A DNA stretch of 64,000 bases from Rhizobiales bacterium IMCC20636 (GTDB taxonomy: Bacteria > Pseudomonadota > Alphaproteobacteria > Rhizobiales > GCA-2746425). The stretch spans positions 3,937,001 through 4,001,000 of the forward strand of contig CP018226.1 in the NCBI GenBank assembly GCA_016865015.1. The letters are read 5' to 3'. Position numbers and translations under genes: made by a program. A model generated the notes under the pieces. The model worked only from the letters and a program-made list of their open reading frames with translations. It was not told the DNA's origin and made no database searches. The stretch's first letter is position 1, and each line of letters starts with the position of its first letter. Positions 34,997 to 44,558 of the stretch are shown in pieces.

Positions 34997-35659
34997 TTAG
35001 GAACCAAGTTCCACAGCCGTCAAAGATGTGATTGGAACACGGGTGCTGCCGACCAGCAGCGCAGAGGGAAATGTCTTGAAGTCTACTCCGGTTACCTTGC
35101 CTGAAATGGCGGTTGAAACATCGACCAGACTTCCATCTGCATCTCTGGCTTCAACAGTAATGCTGTAAAGGCCATCGGGGGCGGTTCCACCGTCATTTGT
35201 CGCACCGTTCCAGACATAGTTGGATTCGCCTGGTTCCAGCGAGCCTTCATCGCTGAAGACGATTGTTCCGGCTGCATTGCGGATCGTCACCTGTGTTTCA
35301 CTGGCATAATCCGAAGCGTCAAAATGCCATGTGGCCGAACCATTTTGCAATGTCGTTGCGGACCCTTCTGCAGTGATGTGCTGTCCCAGATAGCCAACCA
35401 TACTGGTTGCTTCATTGGAGGCACTCAGCGCAATCAGGGACTGAAGGGAATCATTGGTCTTGATGGCTTGCTCAACCGATGAGAACTGCACCAACTGGTC
35501 GGTAAACGCATTGGCATCCATTGGCTCCAAAGGACTTTGGTTCTGCAACTGAGCGGTCAGGATTTGCAGGAACTGATCGTAATTCTGGATCAATTCCGAT
35601 TGATCGGTGCTGATCGCACTGGAATTGGTCGTTAATGCGCTGATTCCGGTCAGATCCAT
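34997..35659 (-). CDS. flgD: Flagellar hook assembly scaffold FlgD
   Basis: A 220-residue protein. The N-terminal hook-cap segment is typical (YDQFLQILTAQLQNQSPLEP, then DQLVQFSSVEQAIKTN). The rest is a Tudor/FnIII-like pair of beta-domains with the FLGD insertion VSTAISGKVTGVDF near the end. FlgD forms a temporary cap that guides hook subunit assembly and leaves when the hook is done. The gene follows fliK after 16 bp, and both would be made from the sigma-54 promoter at 37175. Confidence 0.93.
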   Translation of the reverse strand: MDLTGISALTTNSSAISTDQSELIQNYDQFLQILTAQLQNQSPLEPMDANAFTDQLVQFSSVEQAIKTNDSLQSLIALSASNEATSMVGYLGQHITAEGSATTLQNGSATWHFDASDYASETQVTIRNAAGTIVFSDEGSLEPGESNYVWNGATNDGGTAPDGLYSITVEARDADGSLVDVSTAISGKVTGVDFKTFPSALLVGSTRVPITSLTAVELGS

Positions 35660-35675
35660 GTCTTTTCTCCAAATG

Positions 35676-37133
35676 TCATACGGACAGGTCCAACTGGGTG
35701 GACATTCCGATCAGTAAATTGTGGCCGTGATAGGCACTTGCGATGAGGTCAGCATGTTCCAGATGGCCCGGCTCCAGATCATCGGGCTCTGTCTGGGCAT
35801 GCCCATTGGAGTTTTGTTCAAACCCTTCATGACCTTGCGCACCGCGCTCCTGATGAGATTGCTGAAAGCCCATATCCCCAGACGAGAGCAACATGCCGGG
35901 GGCCGGACGGTCCAGTGCGCCAGTCGGAGTGGGATGGGAAGGTGTCGATTGCGCAGCAGCCCCCTGATTGTGTGTGCCGGCCTGATTTTGCGCAGCATTT
36001 TGAGCTTGGGCCTGGCTTTGATTCTGGCCCATATTCTGACCTTGCCCAAAGCGCTGGTCCGCCCCTGAGTTCATGGCAGCTTCGCCGCCACGCACGCCAA
36101 GGCTGGACGGCTTCAGGGCAATGGTCAGATCGCCATCACTGGTCGTGAAGCCTTGCGCTTTCAGCGCTTTTTCCAACCCGGCGAGATCTTTTTGCAACAG
36201 CGCAAGCGTCTCGGGTTTTTCGACCTGCAACTGAGCCGTCAGATTTGTATTGTTGGTAATGTTCAGCTTGACCGTTATCGTGCCCATGGATTCTGGCGTC
36301 AGGCGGATCGTAAACTGATTTTTGCCTTCCGCCTTGTTGCTCGCCATCTGAACGGCAATTTCAGCTGAATTTATGGCCGGATTGGACTTTCCGGCACTAT
36401 CCTGGCCCTGACCTGTGCTCTGGGATACCCCGGTTTGCGCCATCGCTGAGCGAAAGCCGCTATCTGTCGATTGCGGCAATGTCAGCAGTTGCGTCTGACC
36501 TTGCAGCAAAGCTTCGGAACTGGCCCGAGTGCCGGTGCCAAACGCATCAACCGCAGGGGATGAAAAACTGGCCGCATTCCTGACCAAAGGCTGCATCGCC
36601 TCTTTTGCCGATGCGGACATACCCAGGCGGTTCAGCGCCGTCTCGGCAGCTTCAGCATCTGATTGTGTTGATATCGCTGTGCCGGGTTTTGATCCAGACA
36701 GGAGGCTGGCCGCCTCACCGGTGTGTGCGGCACCCGACTGGCCAGCCAACTGGCCTGCTGTTTGTGTTGCAGTGTGGCCTGGCTGCGCTTCACCCTGCCC
36801 GCCGGGCTGGTTCAGCATGGAAGCTTGCAACAGCATCTCAGCTGGTGTTCCCGCGCCGCGCTGGAAACCAGTCGGCCCTGACGCGTCAGGTGTCGCCGGG
36901 TTGGGTTGGCCGATTGTTGCGGATGCAAGCAGAAAAAACTGTGTCGGCTGGGCAGCGCCCGCTTTGCCGTCAGATGGCGCTGTTCCGGCGGTGGTATCAC
37001 CGGGCACCTGCACACTGTCGTTCAACCACGCAGCAAAGCCCCCGTCAGATCCGGCTGTCGCCGGGACTGAAGGTCCGATCATTCCGGTCTGGGCTGCATC
37101 CGCAGATATCTGCGAAGGCGTGAAAACAAACAT
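35676..37133 (-). CDS. fliK: Flagellar hook-length control protein FliK
   Basis: A 485-residue protein. The long N-terminal part is Ala/Gly/Gln/Ser-rich and disordered, as expected for the molecular ruler. The C-terminal Flg_hook domain lies near residues 280-375: FTIRLTPESMGTITVKLNIT, then LEKALKAQGFTTSDGDLTIA. FliK measures the hook and switches export specificity through FlhB. A Gln/Asn-rich stretch follows (GQNMGQNQSQAQAQN). It is the first gene of the fliK-flgD operon. Confidence 0.9.
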   Translation of the reverse strand: MFVFTPSQISADAAQTGMIGPSVPATAGSDGGFAAWLNDSVQVPGDTTAGTAPSDGKAGAAQPTQFFLLASATIGQPNPATPDASGPTGFQRGAGTPAEMLLQASMLNQPGGQGEAQPGHTATQTAGQLAGQSGAAHTGEAASLLSGSKPGTAISTQSDAEAAETALNRLGMSASAKEAMQPLVRNAASFSSPAVDAFGTGTRASSEALLQGQTQLLTLPQSTDSGFRSAMAQTGVSQSTGQGQDSAGKSNPAINSAEIAVQMASNKAEGKNQFTIRLTPESMGTITVKLNITNNTNLTAQLQVEKPETLALLQKDLAGLEKALKAQGFTTSDGDLTIALKPSSLGVRGGEAAMNSGADQRFGQGQNMGQNQSQAQAQNAAQNQAGTHNQGAAAQSTPSHPTPTGALDRPAPGMLLSSGDMGFQQSHQERGAQGHEGFEQNSNGHAQTEPDDLEPGHLEHADLIASAYHGHNLLIGMSTQLDLSV

Positions 37134-37476
37134 GGCCTACTCCAAAGCGTCGACGCACGCCGACACATTCTCTATGCAAGCAAGAGGCCAGTTTTACGGT
37201 GTATTTTTATCTTTAATTATCAGATAGTTGACCAAAACCGTACGTCTTCGGAGGCTGAGACACGGCAAATTTTTCCGACCGAAGCGGCAATTGCGACCGC
37301 ATCTTCGCCATCTTCGCAGTGTCTGTATTTCCCCATATCTTGCATGGACAGTCAGTTAGGCCTAAAACGCGGCAAAATGATTGGGGCCGCTTGGGTTTTG
37401 TCATTGTCGGACTATATGCAATCCTTGTGATTGCTTTTTCTTTTGAACCATCTGGCGAACTATCTGGATCATTGCC
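37134..37476. other. Divergent intergenic region between fliK and mnmA
   Basis: A stretch of 343 bp without a supported gene. It holds the fliK sigma-54 promoter near its left side (37175-37190). Nothing else stands out. Confidence 0.5.
37175..37190 (-). promoter_or_regulatory. Sigma-54 promoter of fliK-flgD
   Basis: On the minus strand the sequence is TGGCCTCTTGCTTGCA. GG and GC are 10 nt apart as required, and the -24 TGGC and -12 TTGCA boxes are consensus. It lies about 42 bp upstream of the fliK start, at a place expected for an FlbD-controlled flagellar gene. Confidence 0.75.
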
Positions 37477-38682
37477 ATGCTGAACAGCCTAGATTTACCG
37501 GGAAAGCCGGAAGACACGCGGATTGTCGTTGCCATGTCTGGCGGCGTTGACTCCTCTGTGACCGCTGCCATTTTGAAACGTGAAGGCTATCAGGTCATCG
37601 GCATGACCCTGCAACTCTATGATCATGGCGAGGCGACCCACAAAAAGGGTGCCTGTTGTGCCGGGCAGGACATTCATGATGCCCGCCGTGTGGCTGACAT
37701 GCTGGATATGCCGCATTACGTGCTGGATTATGAGCAAAAATTTCGCGAGCAGGTGATCAACCCGTTCATGGAAAGCTATGTGGCTGGCGAGACACCGATT
37801 CCCTGCGTTGCCTGCAATCAGACGGTCAAGTTTTCCGATCTACTGGAAACCGCTCGCAGCCTTGGCGCCGCGGCGCTTGCAACCGGTCACTATATTGGCA
37901 GCCGAATGCGCACTGACGGGCACCGGGAACTCTATCGTCCGCTCGACCATGACCGGGATCAGAGTTATTTCCTGTTTGCCACGACTCAGGAACAACTCGA
38001 CTTCATCCGCTTTCCGCTTGGCGGCCTGAGCAAGGCGGAAACCCGCCAGATTGCGGAAGATCTGAATCTGCATGTTGCGCAAAAGCCGGACAGCCAGGAT
38101 ATCTGTTTCGTGCCATCAGGCCGTTATGCAGATGTGATCTCCAAGCTGAAGCCGGATGCCGCAACCGGCGGCGATATCGTGCATGTGGACGGCACTGTGC
38201 TTGGCACCCACAAGGGCATTATTCATTACACGGTCGGCCAGCGTCGTGGCCTTGGTATTTCCTCTGCCGATCCACTTTATGTGGTCGATCTGGATGCGAA
38301 AACACAGCAGGTCATTGTCGGCCCGCGTGAAGCATTGGCCACTGCGATTGTGCATCTGCGAGATGTCAATTGGCTGGACTCACAGGACCTTGCCGAGCTT
38401 CCCATTGACGGCCTGCCGGTGTTTGCCCGGCTGCGCAGTACACGCCCACCGATGCCTGCAACATTGCACGCATCGGGCGATGCTGTCTGGTGTGAGCTGG
38501 CAAATCCGGAAGATGGCATTTCACCAGGACAAGCCTGTGTGCTTTATGAAGATGACAGTGCTGGAACCCGCGTTCTGGGTGGCGGATGGATCGGCTCAAC
38601 GGAACGTCCGAACGGCCATGCAGCGGCTAAAATCAAGGAAACGCCAGCGCCAAAAACCATCTCGGACTTCCTTATCGCCTGA
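37477..38682 (+). CDS. mnmA: tRNA-specific 2-thiouridylase MnmA
   Basis: A 401-residue protein. The PP-loop ATP-binding motif is [11 protein letters not shown] (near residue 20). The first catalytic Cys lies in [14 protein letters not shown] (near 110), and the second is expected near residue 205 in the [11 protein letters not shown] stretch. The C-terminal beta-barrel ends with [13 protein letters not shown]. MnmA puts sulfur on the wobble uridine of tRNAs for Lys, Glu and Gln. It has a normal length, with the tRNA gene following about 165 bp later. Confidence 0.97.
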   Translation: MLNSLDLPGKPEDTRIVVAMSGGVDSSVTAAILKREGYQVIGMTLQLYDHGEATHKKGACCAGQDIHDARRVADMLDMPHYVLDYEQKFREQVINPFMESYVAGETPIPCVACNQTVKFSDLLETARSLGAAALATGHYIGSRMRTDGHRELYRPLDHDRDQSYFLFATTQEQLDFIRFPLGGLSKAETRQIAEDLNLHVAQKPDSQDICFVPSGRYADVISKLKPDAATGGDIVHVDGTVLGTHKGIIHYTVGQRRGLGISSADPLYVVDLDAKTQQVIVGPREALATAIVHLRDVNWLDSQDLAELPIDGLPVFARLRSTRPPMPATLHASGDAVWCELANPEDGISPGQACVLYEDDSAGTRVLGGGWIGSTERPNGHAAAKIKETPAPKTISDFLIA

Positions 38683-38847
38683 CCGGTTTGATGCGCTGAA
38701 GTGGTGCGGGCTGCTGTGATCTGAAAACGCCACCATGACAGTGCTTGACACCGATGCGCCGCGCCCTTTATATGCGCGTCATTCATTGATCAGACAATGA
38801 TTTCCAGACGTCCCATTCAGTCTTTGCTTGTGGGTGTCCCCTATCGG

Positions 38848-38924
38848 GGCGGAGTAGCTCAGCTGGTTAGAGCAGCGGAATCATAATCCGCGTGTCGGGG
38901 GTTCGAGTCCCTCCTCCGCTACCA
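38848..38924 (+). tRNA. tRNA-Met (anticodon CAT)
   Basis: A 77-nt gene folding as a full cloverleaf. The 7-bp acceptor stem starts GGCGGAG and pairs with CTCCGCT, with CCA encoded. The anticodon stem GCGGA / TCCGC closes a 7-nt loop with CAT in the middle, and the T arm is GTTCGAGTC. Elongator tRNA-Met is favoured, because initiator features are absent and the sequence resembles alphaproteobacterial elongator genes. A tRNA-Ile2 that is lysidine-modified cannot be ruled out from the anticodon alone. Confidence 0.93.
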
Positions 38925-39169
38925 ATTTTTACTTTTTGTTTTCGGTTCGAAGATCATCGGCTCAAGGCCGGTCATGCCGAACACGTCTGAGGGCTTCAGC
39001 TCACTGCAGGAGTGGCCAAAGCGGTAATGATGCCTTTGATGGCGAATACCTTGGCGAGTTCTCTATGCACAAGGTCCGCTTAGGTAGAGTAAATATTAAC
39101 CAGCAAAAAAAATCATTTCTTTAAGCCTGACACTTATTTACCTCAAAGGTAGTAACCTTAGGATTTTTT

Positions 39170-41407
39170 ATGCCCAACCTCAATTTTGGTATGCGACTCC
39201 TGGATATCGCGGAAGAATTGAGCCACAAGTCATTCTTTATTTCAGTACAACGCGGACTTTCACTGTCATTGCCGCTTATCATGGTGGGGGCACTGACGCT
39301 TCTCGTTCGCTTTCCGCCATTTCCCTGGCTGCAAACCCTGCTGACGGATAGTTTTGGTCCCCAACTCAACACTATTTGTGACAATCTGATTGCGGGAACA
39401 TTTGGCATCGCATCCCTGGTTGCCTTGTTTGGCTTCTCCACGGTACTGACTGAACAATATATTCAAAAGCATGGTCGCAGACGTGCAAATCCGACGATCA
39501 CCGCAATGATCGTCATGTCCTGTTTTTTTATCATAGTCGCGCCAAACGATGATACGACGCTGAGATCAGCGCTTTCGCTGAGCGAAGGGCTGCTGGCCGC
39601 TTTGCTGGTAGCTGCGATTGGCGGCTCGATCTTCCTCAAGCTTTCCCAGTATAAATTCTTGCAACTTCCACTGAAGGCATCGGGCCATGATCCACTTGTC
39701 GGTGATGTGTTTGCGATCATGCCTGCGGGCATGCTGACCATTGTTATATTTGCGTCCATCAAGGCCGTTTTATCTTCGGCGGGGTCGGAAAATATCACGG
39801 CAGGCCTGGATGGTATATTGTCATCGCTGTTTGCAGGTGCTGATGACAACCTCGGCTTTGCGATTGGCTATGTCTGTTTGACGCAAATCTTGTGGTTTTT
39901 CGGCATCCATGGGCCAAACCTTCTGAACAGCGTTCAGGACAGCATTCTAATCCCCGCAACTGTTTCCAACTACACCGCTGTTATTGATGGAAATGAACCA
40001 CTTTTCACATTCAGTTCACAATTTTTCGATTTCTTTGTCCGCATGGGCGGATCTGGCAGTACCTTATCGCTGATACTGGTTCTGTTGTTTGTGAGCAAGT
40101 TTACTAACAGCAGACGGTTTGCACTGATCGCGTTTTTTCCGGCATTGTGCAATGTGAATGAACCATTGCTGTTTGGCATTCCGCTGGTGCTGAATCCCCT
40201 TTACGCTATTCCGTTCATCGTAACGCCAATCGTGCAAACACTGATTGGTTACATCGCCATCGTGTTTGAATGGATGCCGAAGACTTCGTACAATACCCAA
40301 TGGACAACGCCAGCGCTGATCAGCGGCTATGTTGCGACAGGGTCTGTATCCGGGTCCATCGTGCAGTTCGCAAGTCTGGTTGTCGGGATGGCGATTTACT
40401 TGCCCTTCGTCAGATTGTCAGAGCGCATAGCGCTTCAGAGAAGCAAAAATGTGCTGTCGTCGCTGTTGGACATCGCCGAATCTCATGAAAACGGTCAGCC
40501 ATCACACCAATACCTCAATCTTCGGGGTGAAGAAGGGCGCATAGCAATTGCATTGGCGAATGATCTGGAAGTCGCCCTGGCGGATCGTGATGAACTCTAT
40601 TTAGAGTATCAACCGCAAGTCAATATTTTGACAGAACGCGTCTTTGGCGCTGAAGCACTTCTGCGTTGGAACCACAAGCAATATGGCCGGATTGCGCCTC
40701 CCATAACTGTCACCCTGGCCGAGGATATTGGTCTGATCGATGAAATGGGGCTTAAAATCCTGGAAATTGCCTGTCGCCAAAGAGTGGCTTGGCAAGGTCA
40801 GGTTCCAGACGATTTCATCATTTCAGTCAATGTGTCGCCCAAACAGCTCATAACGCCAAACTTTGATCGAAAAGTGGTCGAGATTCTCATTAAAACGGGC
40901 CTGTCGCCGAGATTGCTGGAACTGGAAATCACGGAAACAACCGTGCTCCTGCCCGAGGTCCACGCAATCGGGGCATTGAATAAACTGCATGACATCGGTG
41001 TGAAAATTGCGCTTGATGATTTCGGCATGGGCCACACCTCCCTGCATTATCTGCGCGTCTTGCCGTTTGATACTGTAAAAATTGACAAATCCCTCACTCA
41101 GGATTCTCATGACAACATCAACGATCACATCGTCAAAAGCATTGTTGATCTAGGTCAGACCTTGAATTTCAAGCTTGTTATCGAAGGCGTTGAAACACAA
41201 GAACAGCTTGATCGTTTTGCCTCCATAGGCTGCGACCAATACCAAGGTTACCTTTTCAGCCGGCCTTTGCCTGTCACAAGTATTATTCCCTTCATTTTCA
41301 GAACTATGCCTGCCTTGCTGCAAAGCTTCCTGACCAAAGGCAGCTATGAAATTGATCTTCAAAAAGACATTCCAGCTTATGCAACTCCAAACGACGGCTT
41401 TCAATAG
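39170..41407 (+). CDS. PTS EIIC-like membrane domain fused to an EAL phosphodiesterase
   Basis: A 745-residue protein joining two modules. Residues about 15-425 are a cellobiose/lactose-type PTS EIIC domain with about ten membrane segments and the sugar-binding signature CNVNEPLLFGIPLVLNPLYA. Residues about 460-715 are an EAL domain with all catalytic motifs: GAEALLRW (Glu495), NVSPKQL, ELEITET, DDFGMGHTS, KIDKS and EGVET. It should therefore hydrolyse cyclic di-GMP. No IIA or IIB partner is nearby, so it probably senses a sugar at the membrane rather than transporting it. A histidine kinase gene follows. Confidence 0.9.
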   Translation: MPNLNFGMRLLDIAEELSHKSFFISVQRGLSLSLPLIMVGALTLLVRFPPFPWLQTLLTDSFGPQLNTICDNLIAGTFGIASLVALFGFSTVLTEQYIQKHGRRRANPTITAMIVMSCFFIIVAPNDDTTLRSALSLSEGLLAALLVAAIGGSIFLKLSQYKFLQLPLKASGHDPLVGDVFAIMPAGMLTIVIFASIKAVLSSAGSENITAGLDGILSSLFAGADDNLGFAIGYVCLTQILWFFGIHGPNLLNSVQDSILIPATVSNYTAVIDGNEPLFTFSSQFFDFFVRMGGSGSTLSLILVLLFVSKFTNSRRFALIAFFPALCNVNEPLLFGIPLVLNPLYAIPFIVTPIVQTLIGYIAIVFEWMPKTSYNTQWTTPALISGYVATGSVSGSIVQFASLVVGMAIYLPFVRLSERIALQRSKNVLSSLLDIAESHENGQPSHQYLNLRGEEGRIAIALANDLEVALADRDELYLEYQPQVNILTERVFGAEALLRWNHKQYGRIAPPITVTLAEDIGLIDEMGLKILEIACRQRVAWQGQVPDDFIISVNVSPKQLITPNFDRKVVEILIKTGLSPRLLELEITETTVLLPEVHAIGALNKLHDIGVKIALDDFGMGHTSLHYLRVLPFDTVKIDKSLTQDSHDNINDHIVKSIVDLGQTLNFKLVIEGVETQEQLDRFASIGCDQYQGYLFSRPLPVTSIIPFIFRTMPALLQSFLTKGSYEIDLQKDIPAYATPNDGFQ

Positions 41408-41591
41408 AGCTTTAAACATTATTAATCTTTATTGAATGAAAAATATCAAGGACCGCAAGCCTCTGTGAATTTGCAACCTTAAATTAATACATTCAATCAA
41501 TTGTGGCCGATTAGGCAATATTATAAACTATTGTTCAGTGCATTTGTTTCATGCGGTTGCATGTTATGGCGGCATCTCGGAGACCAGATAA

Positions 41592-43898
41592 ATGCACAAA
41601 GACGTGGCAGCCGGAACGAACGTTCCGCAGCTTTGGCGGATGAACAACATCTCACTCAAAAACAAGATCATATTTCTCACATGCATTTCGGTTTTGTTGA
41701 GCACGCTTCTGGTCGGCAGCATCAACTATTATCGTCTGGAGAAAATCGTACTCGATACGGCAGTGGAGAAGCTGGCCGGAGAGACCCGTCTGATGGCCCA
41801 GCGGTTCAAGTTTTCATATGATCTGATGAAAGGTGACGTTCAGGTCCTGTCACAAACGCCTCCAGTTCAGGGAATCATACGCAGCTTAAGCGAAAATAAT
41901 ATTGATCCGTTGGATGGATCAAGCACTCGCGAATGGAGCCAACGCCTCGGCACCATCTTTGCTTCCATGATGGCGGCCAGGCCGCACTATATCCAAATTC
42001 GCTACATTGGCATTGGCGACCAGGGCCGTGAACTCGTGCGCGTCAACCGCGGAGCTTCCGGCGTCGAATTGGTCGCCAATGAAGACTTGCAGCAGAAAGG
42101 TCAGGAGCCCTATTTTGCAGTTGGCCTCAAAGCGGCCCGCGGCGAAGTTCATTTCTCGGAAGTGAACTACAACAGGGAGCGTGGCGACCTTGACAGTTCC
42201 TTGATTCCGACCGTTCGAGCCTTGGTTCCGGTCTTTGATGATAAGGATCAAATATTCGGCATGTTGGTTATCAACACCAATTACGCAGAAATGTTGCACT
42301 CAAATCTGGAAGAGATAAGGCCGCAGGAGAATACGTTCATTGTGAACAACTCCGGCGATTATATGGAGCACACCAAGGACGGGAAGATCGCGAGCTTCGA
42401 GTTTCACGACAACTATACCGTGCCGCCGCCGGGTTTCGTGAACGAGATTGTGAAATCGAGCTCGAATGAGGAAACCTTTATCTCAGATAATGCTGTTTCC
42501 TATTTTGTCCGCCTCAACGTTGATCCCAACAATCCTGATGCATTCCTGGGCATTGTGGTGAGGGTGCCCATCGAAGAATTGTTGAGAACAGCGACCGAGG
42601 CGCGCACCACGAGCCTTATCTTCGGCGGTCTGCTCGTTCTCGGCTGCCTGGTGGCATCGCTGGTATTGGCCCGTATGTTCACCGCGCCACTCAATGAGAT
42701 GACAGAAGAAATCAAACAATCCAGCGGCAACAAGAAATTGAAAAACCTGCCCCTAGAGCGCGGCGATGAAATTGGCGATCTGGCGCGTGCATTCGATCAA
42801 AAGACAATCGAACTGGCGACCAACGAAGCGACGATGGCAGCCATCGTCGATAATACTATCGACGGGATACTTTCCATCGACGAGCATGGCACAGTCGAAA
42901 CCTTCAATCGTGCTTGCGAGGCCATCTTCGGGTACAGCTCGGAAGAGGTGATTGGTCGTAACGTCAAAATGCTGATGCCCGACCCCTATCACCGAGAGCA
43001 TGACGGCTATCTCAAAAACTATCATCGCACCGGAGAGCGAAAGATTATCGGGACCGGACGCGAGGTTGAGGGGCGCCGCAAGGATGGTGACGTCTTCCCC
43101 ATGCAACTGTCCGTCAGCGGCGTCGATATCGGCAGCCGGAAAATTTACAGTGGCGTCGTTCGGGACATTTCCGAGAGCAGGCAAATGGAGATCATGAAGG
43201 ACGAATTCATTTCAACCGTCAATCATGAGCTGCGTACACCTTTGACGTCCATTCAAGGATCACTTGGCCTGCTGATGGCCAAAGTTGTCAGGGATGACCC
43301 TGTGAAAAGCCAAAAACTGCTCCAGATTTCCTATGAGAATTGTCAGCGGCTGACCCGCCTCGTCAATGACATTCTCGACATTGAAAAAATTGCCGCCGGT
43401 AAAATGGACTACCAACTGGAGGTCGTTGAAATCGGTCAGCTCGTTCGGGATATCGTTGAGAGTCAGCACTCCTTTGCCGAGAAATACAATGTGGAATTCA
43501 AACTGCAAAGCGACCTGCCGAAAGTGTTTGTGGATCTGGATCAGGACAGGTTTAACCAGGCCTTGATCAACCTTCTCTCAAATGCCGCCAAATTCTCCCA
43601 AAGTGGTGGTGTAGTTGAAATTGGCATTACCAGAAAATCCGCTTATGAAGTCATCATATCCGTACGCGATCATGGCCTCGGCATCTCCAAATCCTTCCAT
43701 TCCAAGATATTCGAAAAATTTGCCCAGGAAGATGGGTCATCCACCCGGAGGAAGGGTGGCAGCGGACTTGGACTGAACATCACCCGGAAAATCATCGAAT
43801 CGTTTGATGGAACCGTAAATTTCGAAAGCGAAGAGGGTGTGGGCTCGGTCTTCAGCTTTACTCTGCCGATCTGCGCAGCAAACAAAATGAGGGCCTGA
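41592..43898 (+). CDS. Membrane sensor histidine kinase with HAMP and FixL-like PAS domain
   Basis: A 768-residue protein. Transmembrane helices near 25-45 and 340-361 flank a large periplasmic sensing domain of cache type. HAMP (about 362-412) leads to a PAS domain (about 417-535), and HisKA has the phosphorylated His545 in VNHELRTPLTS. The HATPase domain carries DHGLGIS and GSGLGLNI. The PAS part resembles FixL (IGTGREVEGRRKDGDVFPMQ), but the place of the FixL heme His is Lys (GERKIIG), so it probably does not bind heme. The response regulator gene starts right after its stop. Confidence 0.92.
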   Translation: MHKDVAAGTNVPQLWRMNNISLKNKIIFLTCISVLLSTLLVGSINYYRLEKIVLDTAVEKLAGETRLMAQRFKFSYDLMKGDVQVLSQTPPVQGIIRSLSENNIDPLDGSSTREWSQRLGTIFASMMAARPHYIQIRYIGIGDQGRELVRVNRGASGVELVANEDLQQKGQEPYFAVGLKAARGEVHFSEVNYNRERGDLDSSLIPTVRALVPVFDDKDQIFGMLVINTNYAEMLHSNLEEIRPQENTFIVNNSGDYMEHTKDGKIASFEFHDNYTVPPPGFVNEIVKSSSNEETFISDNAVSYFVRLNVDPNNPDAFLGIVVRVPIEELLRTATEARTTSLIFGGLLVLGCLVASLVLARMFTAPLNEMTEEIKQSSGNKKLKNLPLERGDEIGDLARAFDQKTIELATNEATMAAIVDNTIDGILSIDEHGTVETFNRACEAIFGYSSEEVIGRNVKMLMPDPYHREHDGYLKNYHRTGERKIIGTGREVEGRRKDGDVFPMQLSVSGVDIGSRKIYSGVVRDISESRQMEIMKDEFISTVNHELRTPLTSIQGSLGLLMAKVVRDDPVKSQKLLQISYENCQRLTRLVNDILDIEKIAAGKMDYQLEVVEIGQLVRDIVESQHSFAEKYNVEFKLQSDLPKVFVDLDQDRFNQALINLLSNAAKFSQSGGVVEIGITRKSAYEVIISVRDHGLGISKSFHSKIFEKFAQEDGSSTRRKGGSGLGLNITRKIIESFDGTVNFESEEGVGSVFSFTLPICAANKMRA

Positions 43899-44294
43899 AT
43901 GATGTCTGAAGCACTGACAAAGATCCTGTATGTTGAAGATGATGATGATATTGCCCAAGTCGTCATGATGACGCTTGAAGACATTGGCGGTTTCACAGCC
44001 GTACATTGCAACAGCGGTCAGAAGGCAATCGACACGATTATCGACTTCGCGCCCCAACTGATTTTGATGGATGTCATGATGCCGGGATTGAGCGGCCCTG
44101 AGACTTTGAAAATTCTGGGTCAAATGCCAGTGGCGCAAGATATCCCTGTGATCTTCATGACAGCAAAAGCACAAAAGCATGAACAGGAAGCCTATCGAAA
44201 TCTTGGCGCGATCGGCGTTATCGTGAAGCCATTTGATCCATTGGCGCTGTCCGAGCAGATCACATCTTTATGGCAGCAGTGGAAAACCGCCTGA
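43899..44294 (+). CDS. Single-domain response regulator (CheY-like)
   Basis: A 131-residue protein made of one receiver domain. Acidic residues (VEDDDD) and Asp58 in LILMDVMMPG form the phosphorylation site, the conserved Thr is in FMTAKA, and the conserved Lys is in GVIVKPFDP. No output domain is present, so it acts by protein contact or as a phosphorelay step. Its ATG follows directly on the kinase stop codon (TGAATG), so the two are translated together and are a cognate pair. The first residue may be either of two Met codons. Confidence 0.93.
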   Translation: MMSEALTKILYVEDDDDIAQVVMMTLEDIGGFTAVHCNSGQKAIDTIIDFAPQLILMDVMMPGLSGPETLKILGQMPVAQDIPVIFMTAKAQKHEQEAYRNLGAIGVIVKPFDPLALSEQITSLWQQWKTA

Positions 44295-44558
44295 GACGAC
44301 CCAGGCGCATCGTTCGTTAATTGACGCCTGCTGCTGTAGGAAAGCGTTTGTGTTGGATAATTTCCGCGCAATCAGCTATTGCATGAGCTTACAGCCAAAG
44401 CAGCAAATCCGGATGCACCCTTTCCAAGCATCGCTCAATGATGAGCAGGGTTTGCCCAGGTGGATTGTCCACGGACTTTTGCCCCTGCCTTTGGCCCAAA
44501 TCGCGATCAAACCAATTGATTTCGACCTCAGGGGCAAGCCCCCGGAAATGGAACAAGA

